From NCBI GenBank assembly GCA_002050125.1, contig MWTA01000099.1, positions 1 to 41,436 of the forward strand: 41,436 bases of DNA, read 5' to 3'. How positions within the stretch are numbered: the first letter of the stretch is position 1; each line of letters starts with the position of its first letter. This DNA is from Anaerolineae bacterium UTCFX2 (GTDB lineage: Bacteria > Chloroflexota > Anaerolineae > Anaerolineales > UBA4823). The notes under the pieces were generated by a model. It worked only from the letters and a program-made list of their open reading frames with translations, made no database searches and was not told the DNA's origin. The position numbers were made by a program, and so were the translations under genes. Below are positions 8,829-16,392 of the stretch, piece after piece.

Positions 8829-9236
8829 ATGGAAATATCACGCCACTGGCGATTGCGCAAACAGCGCTATGGACTCATGGGAGAAATCTGCCCGCACTGC
8901 GAAGCCAAGTTGTTCCCGCCGCGCGACATATGCCCCGAATGCGGCGGCGAGGCAAAAACGCTCTACCAGTTCAGCGGTAAGGGCGAAGTTTACTCGTACA
9001 CCACCATTTACGAGCCGCCCGCCGGTTACGAAGAGAACGCCCCCTACACCGTGGCGCTGGTCAAACTCGATGAAGGTCCAATCGTCACCGCCCAGCTCAC
9101 CGACCTGGGCGAGGAACAGGTTCAGATCGGCACCCCGGTGGAGATGGTCACCCGCCGCCTGCGCCAGGACGGTGACGAGCGCGGCATGATCATTTACGGG
9201 TATAAGTTCCGGCCTGTGGGACTTGGTCCGCACTAG
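8829..9236 (+). CDS. DUF35 zinc-ribbon/OB-fold protein, 3' end replaced by the integrated element
   Basis: The 135-residue protein has an N-terminal helix, a rubredoxin-like zinc ribbon with CPHC and CPEC (~21-43) and a C-terminal OB fold. DUF35 proteins bind thiolase and HMG-CoA synthase and share the CoA pocket in the archaeal complex; the gene sits accordingly after both, with a strong TAGGAGGT site 7 bases before the ATG. The last codons, from FRPV onward (9206-9236), lie at and beyond the attachment core and come from the element, giving FRPVGLGPH-stop. The displaced native end, read after the right attachment site, is FRPVLAGSR-stop (to 36976). The product should be functional, since only the last five residues change. 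Confidence 0.9.
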   Translation: MEISRHWRLRKQRYGLMGEICPHCEAKLFPPRDICPECGGEAKTLYQFSGKGEVYSYTTIYEPPAGYEENAPYTVALVKLDEGPIVTAQLTDLGEEQVQIGTPVEMVTRRLRQDGDERGMIIYGYKFRPVGLGPH

Positions 9237-10818
9237 GTCGTTGCCGAATCATCTGGAGGAGATTTAAACGGATCGTAACCTCTAAAGACCGATCCTTGTG
9301 GATATAGACCTTCTCAACCAAAGTATTTACAATCTTTCGTTTCAATTCAAATTGTTCAAGCCGTTCCTCATCTGTTTGAGGAACGGTATTTAATTCCAAT
9401 AAACCGACCTTAAGATCAGCAAAATATTCCCGCGCATGTTCTTCCCACTGGTTGAGGGCAGACAGTAAAGATTGATCAGTTACCATCTCCATTTCCTGCT
9501 TCAATGTAATTTCTTGGGCTGAAAGATCTGCTAACTGCTCATCCATGTCTTGCTCTGAAATACTTCCTTTTCTCGCCTGGGTAATCACCCATTTCCGTTC
9601 TAAAACCAGATTATCCAACTCTCGTTGTATCCGATCGTTGTCTTCATTTGCGGATTTTGCCTTCTTACGTAGATCATCTACATAATCTCTTGCCCTTGCG
9701 ATGAGAATCTCAGGGTCATCAATCGCACCTTTTACTTTCCCCCAAACATAGTCATCTGCTTTGAGATGACCAATGCTGCGAGGACAGTCCTCGTGAATCA
9801 GTTCCTTGTGATGTTGGGTGCAGCAATAAGTGCTGGACATGGTCTTGCGCGGCACAACCTCACCCTTACGGTTCTTTCGGGTTGCAGAAGATTGGGTTCT
9901 GCCGGCCCATTTACGCCCACAGGCGCATTTCAATAATCCACTAATCAGGTAATCATGGCGATAGTTGAACATAGGATGCTTAACGTTTCGTTCTCGAACA
10001 ATTCGATATCGTTCATATGTTTTGGAATCAATAATTGGTGGTGCGGGAATCTCGAATACTTCTCCATCTCGACTTTGTTTCTTAACCCCGCGATAATATG
10101 CATCGGCAGCTTGTAAAATGGATTGAATTGAAGTGACCGCCCATTCAATTTTCCGAAGACGAGTTGAGCCTTTTTGAGGAGCACGCGCTTCAATTAATCT
10201 CCTTCGGATCTCCATCAGTTTGACGCCCTGGTTATACCATTCAAAAACTTTTCGCACCCACCTGGCTTCTTCCTCAACAATTTCTATAATTTCACCATTC
10301 CTACGATAACCATAGCGATCCTGCCCGGTGTTTGCTTTCCCATTACGTAAACGAGCCTTAACTCCCATGCTCATGCGTTCACGCATCCCTTTTAATTCCA
10401 TGCTGGCCACCCATGCTTTAAGTGGGGCCATCATGGGATCGAATGATTCTCGGGCAAGAAGGACTTGAATATGATTATCCTGGATAGTATCTATAACCGT
10501 CAGCATAGCCCGCATACTGCGATATAAACGATCTTCTCTCCACGCAATAATATAACCAAAGTGCCCTGCAGCTGCGTCTTTCTGTAATTCCAGTAATTTT
10601 GGCCTGTCCACTCGTGTCCCCGAAGGATCAACCAACCGGCCTTTGACCCGATACTTTTCAGTGTCCCGATAAATCTTAAAAACCGTCAAATTGTTTTGTT
10701 GAGCCAGAGCTCGACATTCAGATTCTTGCTCATCCGGGCTGGCTTTTTCGCCCTGGTGTTCAGACGAGGTTCTTACATAAATGGCGGCAAGTCGATTGGA
10801 AGGTTTTATCTCATTCAT
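9190..10818 (-). CDS. Large serine recombinase (integrase/excisionase of the element)
   Basis: The 542-residue protein has the resolvase catalytic domain at residues ~8-150, with the presumed nucleophilic Ser in YVRTSSEHQ (~17-20) and the catalytic Arg region in AWREDRLYRSM. It continues with a recombinase domain (YGYRRNGEIIEIVEEEARWVRKVFEWY) and a zinc-ribbon (CACGRKW...YCC). A long coiled coil (~370-450) precedes the C-terminal region, as in phiC31/Bxb1-type integrases. It should recombine attP with attB in the DUF35 gene. Its start overlaps the stop of the upstream membrane-HTH gene by 4 bases. Its last codons cross the attachment core, and the stop TGA is supplied by host DNA; in the excised circle the frame would continue 14 residues further. 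Confidence 0.93.
   Translation of the reverse strand: MNEIKPSNRLAAIYVRTSSEHQGEKASPDEQESECRALAQQNNLTVFKIYRDTEKYRVKGRLVDPSGTRVDRPKLLELQKDAAAGHFGYIIAWREDRLYRSMRAMLTVIDTIQDNHIQVLLARESFDPMMAPLKAWVASMELKGMRERMSMGVKARLRNGKANTGQDRYGYRRNGEIIEIVEEEARWVRKVFEWYNQGVKLMEIRRRLIEARAPQKGSTRLRKIEWAVTSIQSILQAADAYYRGVKKQSRDGEVFEIPAPPIIDSKTYERYRIVRERNVKHPMFNYRHDYLISGLLKCACGRKWAGRTQSSATRKNRKGEVVPRKTMSSTYCCTQHHKELIHEDCPRSIGHLKADDYVWGKVKGAIDDPEILIARARDYVDDLRKKAKSANEDNDRIQRELDNLVLERKWVITQARKGSISEQDMDEQLADLSAQEITLKQEMEMVTDQSLLSALNQWEEHAREYFADLKVGLLELNTVPQTDEERLEQFELKRKIVNTLVEKVYIHKDRSLEVTIRLNLLQMIRQRPSADQVPQAGTYTRK
9195..9208 (+). repeat. Left attachment core of the integrated element (attL)
   Basis: TACGGGTATAAGTT occurs here and again at 36935-36948 in the same orientation. 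The element end just inside carries GACTTGGTCCGC (9220-9231). The other element end carries its inverted partner GCGGACCGAGTC (36918-36929). After excision these would flank one core copy. The core is read in both directions: as YGYK of DUF35 and as the terminal TYTR of the recombinase. Confidence 0.88.
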
Positions 10819-11585
10819 TCGAGCACCTCGACTCCATGACCGTTGCGACGGATTTTTCCAGAGTGCTCCAGTTGATCCATGTAGCTATAAATGGTCTGTC
10901 GAGAAACATCCAAAGCTCGGGCAGCATCGCTAATCCCAAGGGTTGGATTGACACGAAATGCGTCCAATAATCTGGCAAGTCGATTGTCTAGTTTTGCTTT
11001 TCTGCCTGCCTGTAATCTGTTCAAATTCATGTCAATCTGTCCATTGTTTGACATATCGCTGGACATAGGGGATTCAAACAAGCCCCTCAAATCTTGACGC
11101 TGAAATCCATGGGCCATCTGACGTTCTGCTTTACGTTCAGCTTTTTCATTGGCAATTTGCTGAATCCGCTTCTGATAATCCTTGCGCAGCGCTATGACCG
11201 TGACACCTTCCAGGCTGAGAAAAGGGAAAATTGCCGGCGCGATCACTGACCAGGAAGGTTGGGTATCCAAAACAACAGTGAGAAGAACAGCGACTAAAAA
11301 GTAGATAACAATTAAAAACACCGCCAACAAAAAAGGAGCTGGGGGATCATTCTTTCGCCGGTTCTGGTTGAATTGGTATAGATCTAAAGCCGTTGCGCAG
11401 GTAACTAAGCCAAGCGACTCGATCACAGAGGCCGCAAGAATTCCAATGGGTACGGGCCATTCAAGATGGGTTACGGTTGCCCGACCAACCAGGTATGCCG
11501 TGGGAACAGGAGCGCACCAAGGCGCAATCTTTGCCACCAGATCAATCGCTCCGTTTTCAAAACTATCGATATTGCGTAAATCCAT
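10815..11585 (-). CDS. Membrane protein with C-terminal helix-turn-helix
   Basis: The protein has about 256 residues. There are several hydrophobic segments in the N-terminal half (APWCAPVPTAYLVG, IGILAASVIESLGLV, FLLAVFLIVIYFLVAVLLTVVL, VIAPAIFPFLSLEGVTVIAL). A charged linker leads to a winged/HTH segment (GISDAARALDVSRQTIYSYMDQLEHSGKIRR). It is probably a membrane-held DNA-binding protein that controls the recombinase, whose start it overlaps by 4 bases. I chose ATG 11585 (GAGGTG 5 bases upstream); a GTG at 11591 is possible. The family is not recognised beyond this layout; DUF2637-type membrane-HTH proteins of actinobacterial elements are a loose parallel. Confidence 0.7.
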   Translation of the reverse strand: MDLRNIDSFENGAIDLVAKIAPWCAPVPTAYLVGRATVTHLEWPVPIGILAASVIESLGLVTCATALDLYQFNQNRRKNDPPAPFLLAVFLIVIYFLVAVLLTVVLDTQPSWSVIAPAIFPFLSLEGVTVIALRKDYQKRIQQIANEKAERKAERQMAHGFQRQDLRGLFESPMSSDMSNNGQIDMNLNRLQAGRKAKLDNRLARLLDAFRVNPTLGISDAARALDVSRQTIYSYMDQLEHSGKIRRNGHGVEVLE

Positions 11586-11604
11586 TTTCACCTCATTTTT
11601 AGAA

Positions 11605-11637
11605 ACAAAAATCCGCTCATCCTCACCGGGAGAGCGG
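11605..11637 (-). terminator. Intrinsic terminator in the leader of the membrane-HTH gene
   Basis: On the minus strand CCGCTC (11637-11632) pairs with GAGCGG (11618-11613), followed by ATTTTTGTTT. It lies between the promoter near 11800 and the coding start at 11585. It therefore either ends a small RNA or acts as an attenuator for the HTH-recombinase operon. Its loop contains GTGAGG, which can pair with CCTCAC just upstream (plus coordinates 11651-11656). Confidence 0.65.
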
Positions 11638-11658
11638 CCGATAGCATAGCGTGAGGCT

Positions 11659-11677
11659 GTACCGGATGTTCTGGTAC
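11659..11677. repeat. 19-bp near-perfect palindrome
   Basis: GTACCGGATGTTCTGGTAC has arms of 8 bp with one mismatched pair around TGT. It lies inside the leader region. It could be an RNA hairpin or an operator for the HTH protein encoded downstream. Confidence 0.5.
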
Positions 11678-11770
11678 AATACCTTCAGCCCTGTGCCGTC
11701 AACCCGGCGAGAGGGTTAGGGCCATGTTTGTGTTACCAGCACTGACTTGGCCCGTTATAAGGGTGATTAA

Positions 11771-11818
11771 TGTTCACCTATATGAACATTATAGCATAAA
11801 AATAAAATTGTGGAAGTG
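11771..11818 (-). promoter_or_regulatory. Promoter with operator palindrome for the recombinase operon
   Basis: On the minus strand TTCCAC and TATAAT (plus coordinates 11788-11793) are spaced by 16 bases. Directly after the -10, over the expected start, lies TGTTCA-tatagg-TGAACA (11771-11788), a perfect 6-bp inverted repeat. This is the usual layout of a repressor-controlled promoter. The palindrome and the -10 are clear; the -35 is weak. Confidence 0.6.
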
Positions 11819-11820
11819 TG

Positions 11821-12024
11821 TCAACCCTGATGTTTCGGGCCTCTTCTTCCCCCTTGTGCTTCCACTTTCTGAAGATAATCCATAAGAGATTGCCGGTCGA
11901 TCATCAAAGCGGAACCCCATTTGCGAGCCACAATTTCGCCAGCGCGTATTAGCCGGCGTATGTGATTCGGATGGTATCCGCTGATCTCAGCAGCCTCTGT
12001 TGTTTTAAGCCATTCTTCAGGCAT
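11821..12024 (-). CDS. Excisionase-like MerR/HTH_17 DNA-binding protein
   Basis: A 67-residue protein of the short winged-helix excisionase class: WLKTTEAAEISGYHPNHIRRLIRAGEIVARKWGSALMIDRQSLMDYL covers the helix-turn-helix, the wing and the final helix. Such proteins act as recombination directionality factors or as small regulators. Its position just upstream of the recombinase operon's promoter fits either role. The 174-base gap that follows to the primase gene (12025-12198) contains an AT-rich part but no gene I can support. Confidence 0.75.
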   Translation of the reverse strand: MPEEWLKTTEAAEISGYHPNHIRRLIRAGEIVARKWGSALMIDRQSLMDYLQKVEAQGGRRGPKHQG

Positions 12025-12198
12025 AAAAAATACTCCATCATGATTCTACTGTCTCATGACGTTGAATGCAATAAAATAAAAGCTCTCCACTTATTCAATT
12101 ATTAAAGTCCTGACTTGCCGGTATTCAATCCCAAAAGCGGGGTTTGCGGCATATGCTGGGTTTTAGAAACCAACTCTCTCGGCAATTTTTTGTATTGC

Positions 12199-14691
12199 TC
12201 AGTCTGCTTTATTAATCCCGCAAATCCCGCATACACCGCAAGTAAATTGCCAGCGAGCTACCTTTGAATGACTGTCATTAGAACAACGCTCAATCCGCAC
12301 TTGTGACTCTCCATAACGGGTACCTTGACGCTGAACAAAACCTTTCCCCAATCTTTTCTTGAAATTTGGCCGAATGTAACCACGTTCATCCAGCGGTGCT
12401 TCAAAAGTATCTGGTAACAAATCCATTAACTCAGGTATTGAGGCCAGTTCTTTGCAAATTTCTGCAATCGTGACCGGAGTATTCTGAAAGATTTCGTGAA
12501 GTGCCATCAAAAAGGCTTCCCACTGGGGACCCTCGTCATCAATGATTTCATAAAGACTCTCCAGGTTATCTAAAAATCCGGATATTCCAGCATATGTCAA
12601 GATTCCCCCAATAACCTTCGACCACTCTAAAAATCCACCAATGACCCGAGAACCACTTGCCGGTCGATCTGCAGTAAACCATCCTTGGGCGAGCGTCAGC
12701 ACAGCGCTGATTAAGTCACCACGATTTTTCAGTACCCATTCTGGCAGGTCAGAATGTAGAAAGTTTTCTCGTTGCCAGGGACGGGAAGTTTTGGCGTCCA
12801 AACGAATCCAGTAACAACGCCGTGGAAGATCACCGCCGAGGCGAATATTATTACCATTTGCAATCCAGGTAGCGCTTTGTGGTATTTTCACCATCTCCGA
12901 GTGGCCAAGGATCCGATCTGACCAGATAGGCGCAGTAATTGCAGCTGCCACTTCGCTGGAGTCCAACGGTTCTGTCACATTGTCGATTGAAATTACCGAA
13001 GCCCCAGTCATCAAGGTTGCCGTAATCTTTTTACGCCACTCATCAGAATCTCTAGGGGCAGTAATCATTGCCGGTTCATGGCCGGTTGCGACCAGGCTGA
13101 TCACTGATTGAAGCAAGGATTTTCCCGTTCCAGATTGGGGTGAATCAATCAATGCCAGAGGTACTTTCCCTGATATTGCCGGCCTGATAATTGGCGTAAT
13201 CAAAAGTCCGATTGCATTTGCCCAGGATGATTGGTCTACAAATGGAAAATCCTGCATCACCTCTTGGATTAACTCAACGGCCAATGCTTTTCTATCCTGG
13301 CAGGACGCGTGAGTACTCCAATGATTGGTTATTTGAACATTAGGAACGTAATACAATTTTGTCGATGTATCGTATCCTGGATCAGCCAAAATGGACCCGT
13401 CTGAACGTATTGTTGGACACTCGATTAATCCGTTTATTATTGGAAATGGCCACGCTCCCAAAGAAAGGATATCGCGTACTATCTCATAAGGTGGTGGTAC
13501 AGGATCTTTGAAGGTGGTTTTTTTATAGGTACGCTCCGAATAATAGTTGGCGATCCGGGCGAGTCGTCCACGTAACGCTACTTCAGAAAGAGGTTCGATG
13601 GCTGGTGTATGATGCTCATCTATTCTGATCCTGGACAACAATCCAGAACGGACAAAAAGAATCGGGGGTACATTAGCCGATGATAATGCCCGAATTGAAT
13701 CATCCACCACATCGCGGAAGTGGCGATGGTTGACGCGAATGTCCGGAAGTCCATCTTGATTCGTGTCAGGTTCATCTTCTGTGTCATTACAGTGTAGCCC
13801 GAACATTTCTGCCGCAGTTCGCACTGCAGCAGAAATGTTTCCTTGATGCTCAAGTAAACAAAACACATCAAAGGGTGAGTGCCAATAGCCATCCCCTAAA
13901 GGATCGTTCGTGTTGTGGTGAAAACTGCGATTCTTTTCCTTCGAAATAAATACGGAGTAATGAGAACCGCCGGGGCGGATCGCTCTAACGTCACAAACCT
14001 GATAGCCATTTCGGGATAAAATGTCAGCGATGGTCACATTCCTGTTATACGAGCCAATGACATCGGCGGATTGTTTTCCGGAAGATTTCAAGTGATACGA
14101 ATTCGCTTTATTTTGCTTGTCCAATTGTCGACGGGTCAATGGACACTCATCCAATAATCGAGCAGCCTGCACCAATGCGTTAGCCTCCTCTTGCGTGAAT
14201 GTTGGAATATCAGTCAGGCTGCCCGAAATGATGGAATAAACAGCACCATTGGGATGTATACTCGGCTCCACTAAGATGTACCCGCCTTCACCGCGCGTTT
14301 CTATTGCAATTCGACGGCCGTCCACCTCTTGTTCATCTGTGACAAAAGCTAATTTCTGATTAATCCCAGGCTCCGGACAGCGGAAAAGTACATGCAGTCC
14401 TTTGCCGGTTTTCTGGACTACCAGTTCCTTCGTGCGTTCTCCGGCTTTTTCCAACCAGGTCTCGTAAAAACGTGGTTCGTCAAAGTCAATCACCAGCAAA
14501 TTACCGGACACCTTTCCGGTAACGACAGCAATATTGCCTTCAGTGCCAAACCAGTGTTCCAGCGTTCGCTCATCCGCGATATGGTCCTGATATTCAGCCC
14601 ACTTGATCCGTGGGCGTTTATCTCGGCCTACAGGAATGACCGATAGTCCGGCCATCGCGTAAGAGCGGGCAATTTCAAGCAGACTTGCCAT
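12199..14691 (-). CDS. Bifunctional primase-polymerase with helicase-like ATPase domain
   Basis: An 830-residue replication protein. The N-terminal archaeo-eukaryotic primase (PrimPol) domain spans residues ~1-190: GLSVIPVGRDKRPRIKWAEYQ, metal-binding LLVIDFDEP and the GKGLHVLFR strand. A central segment follows, then a P-loop ATPase with Walker A SPQSGTGKSLLQS (~510) and Walker B VISIDNV (~550). A C-terminal winged-helix region ends in a short Cys-rich tail (CGVCGICG). This architecture is common on plasmids and satellite-type elements and suggests that the excised form can replicate. I chose ATG 14691 over 14736 because the primase homology starts right there; it overlaps the end of the small gene upstream by 17 bases. 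Confidence 0.85.
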   Translation of the reverse strand: MASLLEIARSYAMAGLSVIPVGRDKRPRIKWAEYQDHIADERTLEHWFGTEGNIAVVTGKVSGNLLVIDFDEPRFYETWLEKAGERTKELVVQKTGKGLHVLFRCPEPGINQKLAFVTDEQEVDGRRIAIETRGEGGYILVEPSIHPNGAVYSIISGSLTDIPTFTQEEANALVQAARLLDECPLTRRQLDKQNKANSYHLKSSGKQSADVIGSYNRNVTIADILSRNGYQVCDVRAIRPGGSHYSVFISKEKNRSFHHNTNDPLGDGYWHSPFDVFCLLEHQGNISAAVRTAAEMFGLHCNDTEDEPDTNQDGLPDIRVNHRHFRDVVDDSIRALSSANVPPILFVRSGLLSRIRIDEHHTPAIEPLSEVALRGRLARIANYYSERTYKKTTFKDPVPPPYEIVRDILSLGAWPFPIINGLIECPTIRSDGSILADPGYDTSTKLYYVPNVQITNHWSTHASCQDRKALAVELIQEVMQDFPFVDQSSWANAIGLLITPIIRPAISGKVPLALIDSPQSGTGKSLLQSVISLVATGHEPAMITAPRDSDEWRKKITATLMTGASVISIDNVTEPLDSSEVAAAITAPIWSDRILGHSEMVKIPQSATWIANGNNIRLGGDLPRRCYWIRLDAKTSRPWQRENFLHSDLPEWVLKNRGDLISAVLTLAQGWFTADRPASGSRVIGGFLEWSKVIGGILTYAGISGFLDNLESLYEIIDDEGPQWEAFLMALHEIFQNTPVTIAEICKELASIPELMDLLPDTFEAPLDERGYIRPNFKKRLGKGFVQRQGTRYGESQVRIERCSNDSHSKVARWQFTCGVCGICGINKAD

Positions 14692-14905
14692 TCTGCTTCT
14701 CTTCTTTTTCCATTCTGGATAGAAATTCATTGGCATCGGTGATCATTCTTTGGTAATTGGCCTGTTTCTGCTGCTCACCATTCGCTATTGCAGCCAGGCG
14801 CACCTTCCGCCCATATGCGGCGAGCAGATCATAAATTTCGCGAAGCTCTGCCGGCAGAGACGCCGTACCATTCGGTTTAGGGGTCAGGGTATTTGTTTTC
14901 GTCAT
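14675..14905 (-). CDS. Small hypothetical protein
   Basis: 76 residues, charged and predicted helical, with a probable coiled-coil second half (AIANGEQQKQANYQRMITDANEFLSRMEKEEKQ). GAGGAG lies 7 bases before the ATG. The gene overlaps the primase start by 17 bases and follows the 70-residue gene by one base, so the three form a coupled operon. I do not recognise the family; an accessory role in replication is a guess from context only. Confidence 0.6.
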   Translation of the reverse strand: MTKTNTLTPKPNGTASLPAELREIYDLLAAYGRKVRLAAIANGEQQKQANYQRMITDANEFLSRMEKEEKQNGKSA

Positions 14906-14906
14906 T

Positions 14907-15119
14907 TCACTTCTCCTCTGGCGTGAGGGTAGTTTCAGTAGTTTTTTTCATGTCTGGTCCATATGGCAGCTTGTCTGCCGGCAGCAGTCCACGCCGGACC
15001 AATTCATTACGGACAATAACCACTACCTGGTCGGCAGGGCTGCGGACTTCCTGACCTGAAAGTTTGATCAGGGCAGAATATTCGGGTTGTTCAAGGATGA
15101 TTCGTAAGCGATTGATCAT
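14907..15119 (-). CDS. Small hypothetical protein
   Basis: 70 residues beginning MINRLRIILEQPEYSALIKLSGQEVRSPADQVVVIVRNELVRRGLL. The pattern resembles short ribbon-helix-helix-like or CopG-like proteins (a strand, then EYSALIKLSGQE and a helix), but the match is not strong. GGAG is present 4-7 bases before the start. It opens the replication operon directly after the terminator and repeat region, so an autoregulator would make sense. Confidence 0.55.
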   Translation of the reverse strand: MINRLRIILEQPEYSALIKLSGQEVRSPADQVVVIVRNELVRRGLLPADKLPYGPDMKKTTETTLTPEEK

Positions 15120-15135
15120 TTAGCTCCTCAATATA

Positions 15136-15167
15136 AAAATGGCGGTTCTGTGTTTCGCCGCCATTTT
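15136..15167. terminator. Intrinsic terminator hairpin
   Basis: AAAATGGCGG (15136-15145) and CCGCCATTTT (15158-15167) form a perfect 10-bp stem with a 12-base loop, A-rich on one side and T-rich on the other. It can terminate minus-strand transcription coming from the recombinase/385-residue genes before the primase operon. Confidence 0.75.
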
Positions 15168-15173
15168 CTATCG

Positions 15174-15230
15174 AAGGATATCCTTGCTGCAATATCCCAG
15201 AATATCCCGAAATGTCCTGAAACATCCCAA
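15174..15230. repeat. Iteron-like array: palindrome plus four tandem 10-bp repeats
   Basis: AAGGATATCCTT (15174-15185) is a perfect 12-bp palindrome. It is followed by four exactly adjacent 10-mers: AATATCCCAG, AATATCCCGA, AATGTCCTGA, AACATCCCAA (15191-15230), consensus AATATCCCGA. A fifth weaker copy (TTTACCCTGA, 15231-15240) runs into the next gene's stop. One repeat per helical turn beside replication genes is typical of an initiator- or repressor-binding origin region. Confidence 0.6.
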
Positions 15231-15231
15231 T

Positions 15232-16389
15232 TTACCCTGAACGGTAATTTGCATTCCGATATGGCACAATTTGCTCCCCAAATTCCTTCCGCAACTGGTT
15301 CAAACGGTTGAGAATTGTCTTATCCGTTTTCTGGAGACGTATTCCAATGTCTTTACAGGTTAACCCACGATGCCACAGACGAATACACTCCCTATCCCAA
15401 CCCTTGTCTGGAATCATCAGCCAGGTCTGAGAAGGTTCTTTCTTTGGTTCTTCGATAGTTGGGAGAGGTTCCGAATCAGTATTTGACGAGGTAATTTCTG
15501 AGCCCTTTATCTCCGGGGGTTTAAAATCAACAGGTAAAGATATGCTTTCTACAGTGGGTATCAAAAACCAGCCAAGCCGTTCCATCTCGTCCCGAAAAGC
15601 ATCCCAAAGCCACCACCCCTTTTCAATATCAAACAAAGAAACCTTGAGAAGGGTATTTCCGTTCAGTAGTTTGTGGGCAACCAGGTCAAGAGAAGTATCC
15701 CTGTCCAAAAATCGAACGGCAATCGGATTAATATCCAGCGGAAATTCCAGGATTTTACGCTGTGTGCCAGGATTAAGGACGGTGCAGACCAGCCCCACCT
15801 CCTTCAATATCGATTCGCGAGCCATAACTGCAAATTCAGCCGGCGAACCCTGAATGACAAATTCAAAGGCAGCTCGTGGTATCTGGAGTAACCCCATTCT
15901 TTTACTCCATTGACCCCATAAACTGTCCTGGGGTTTATCCCTTTGGGGTTGATCCAACGTGTCTATTCCCCAAATTCTCAACCCATTCAAAAACCAATTC
16001 ATTGCATTGGCACGCTGTTCTGAGCGTATCTGAAATAGTTCGTTTGCCAGGCGCGCTAACAACTGCTCTTCATCAGAAGCGGAACTGGCCAATCGGCGTA
16101 TATCCGGTTGAATCGGGTTCAACTTCAATAAAAGGGCAGTGCGAAACAACTGAGTTTCAGCGGTATTTGGATATTCCGGAAAATGAGTGATTAAAAATGA
16201 TTGTGAAGCTGGTAAGGCAGAAACACCGAACGCCACCAATGATCCCCAGGTTTTATGCTCCAGTGAGATATCCCATTTCTCAACCATCACAGAAAGATGA
16301 ATTTCAGGATGTGCAAACGGAGGTTGAGAAAGCAGCCGGCATATTGCCAATAATCGATTTGAAGTTGTGTTAAGGATGCAGCTCGTCAA
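15232..16389 (-). CDS. Unknown protein with C-terminal helix-turn-helix
   Basis: 385 residues, no signal peptide or membrane segment. Residues ~1-300 resemble nothing I know. The last ~60 (GWDRECIRLWHRGLTCKDIGIRLQKTDKTILNRLNQLRKEFG) read as a sigma-70 region 4- or resolvase-like helix-turn-helix, after a Pro/Glu/Ser-rich linker (~285-325). The probable start is TTG, 3 bases after the recombinase stop, with GGAG inside the end of that gene; later ATG codons exist. Its end abuts the 10-bp repeat array, so it may bind it as initiator or copy-control protein. That is inference only. Confidence 0.65.
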   Translation of the reverse strand: MTSCILNTTSNRLLAICRLLSQPPFAHPEIHLSVMVEKWDISLEHKTWGSLVAFGVSALPASQSFLITHFPEYPNTAETQLFRTALLLKLNPIQPDIRRLASSASDEEQLLARLANELFQIRSEQRANAMNWFLNGLRIWGIDTLDQPQRDKPQDSLWGQWSKRMGLLQIPRAAFEFVIQGSPAEFAVMARESILKEVGLVCTVLNPGTQRKILEFPLDINPIAVRFLDRDTSLDLVAHKLLNGNTLLKVSLFDIEKGWWLWDAFRDEMERLGWFLIPTVESISLPVDFKPPEIKGSEITSSNTDSEPLPTIEEPKKEPSQTWLMIPDKGWDRECIRLWHRGLTCKDIGIRLQKTDKTILNRLNQLRKEFGEQIVPYRNANYRSG

Positions 16390-16392
16390 GGG

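Larger units (their letters stand above)
11605..11781 (-). ncRNA. Structured leader or small RNA candidate
   Basis: This 177-base stretch without a gene lies between a good minus-strand promoter and an intrinsic terminator. Possible helices (plus coordinates): 11719-11723/11749-11753 (GGGCC/GGCCC), 11701-11705/11713-11717 (AACCC/GGGTT), 11688-11692/11718-11722 (GCCCT/AGGGC, exclusive with the first), and a near-perfect 19-bp palindrome at 11659-11677. The competing helices plus terminator suggest a conditional leader. It matches no riboswitch class I can name. Confidence 0.45.
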
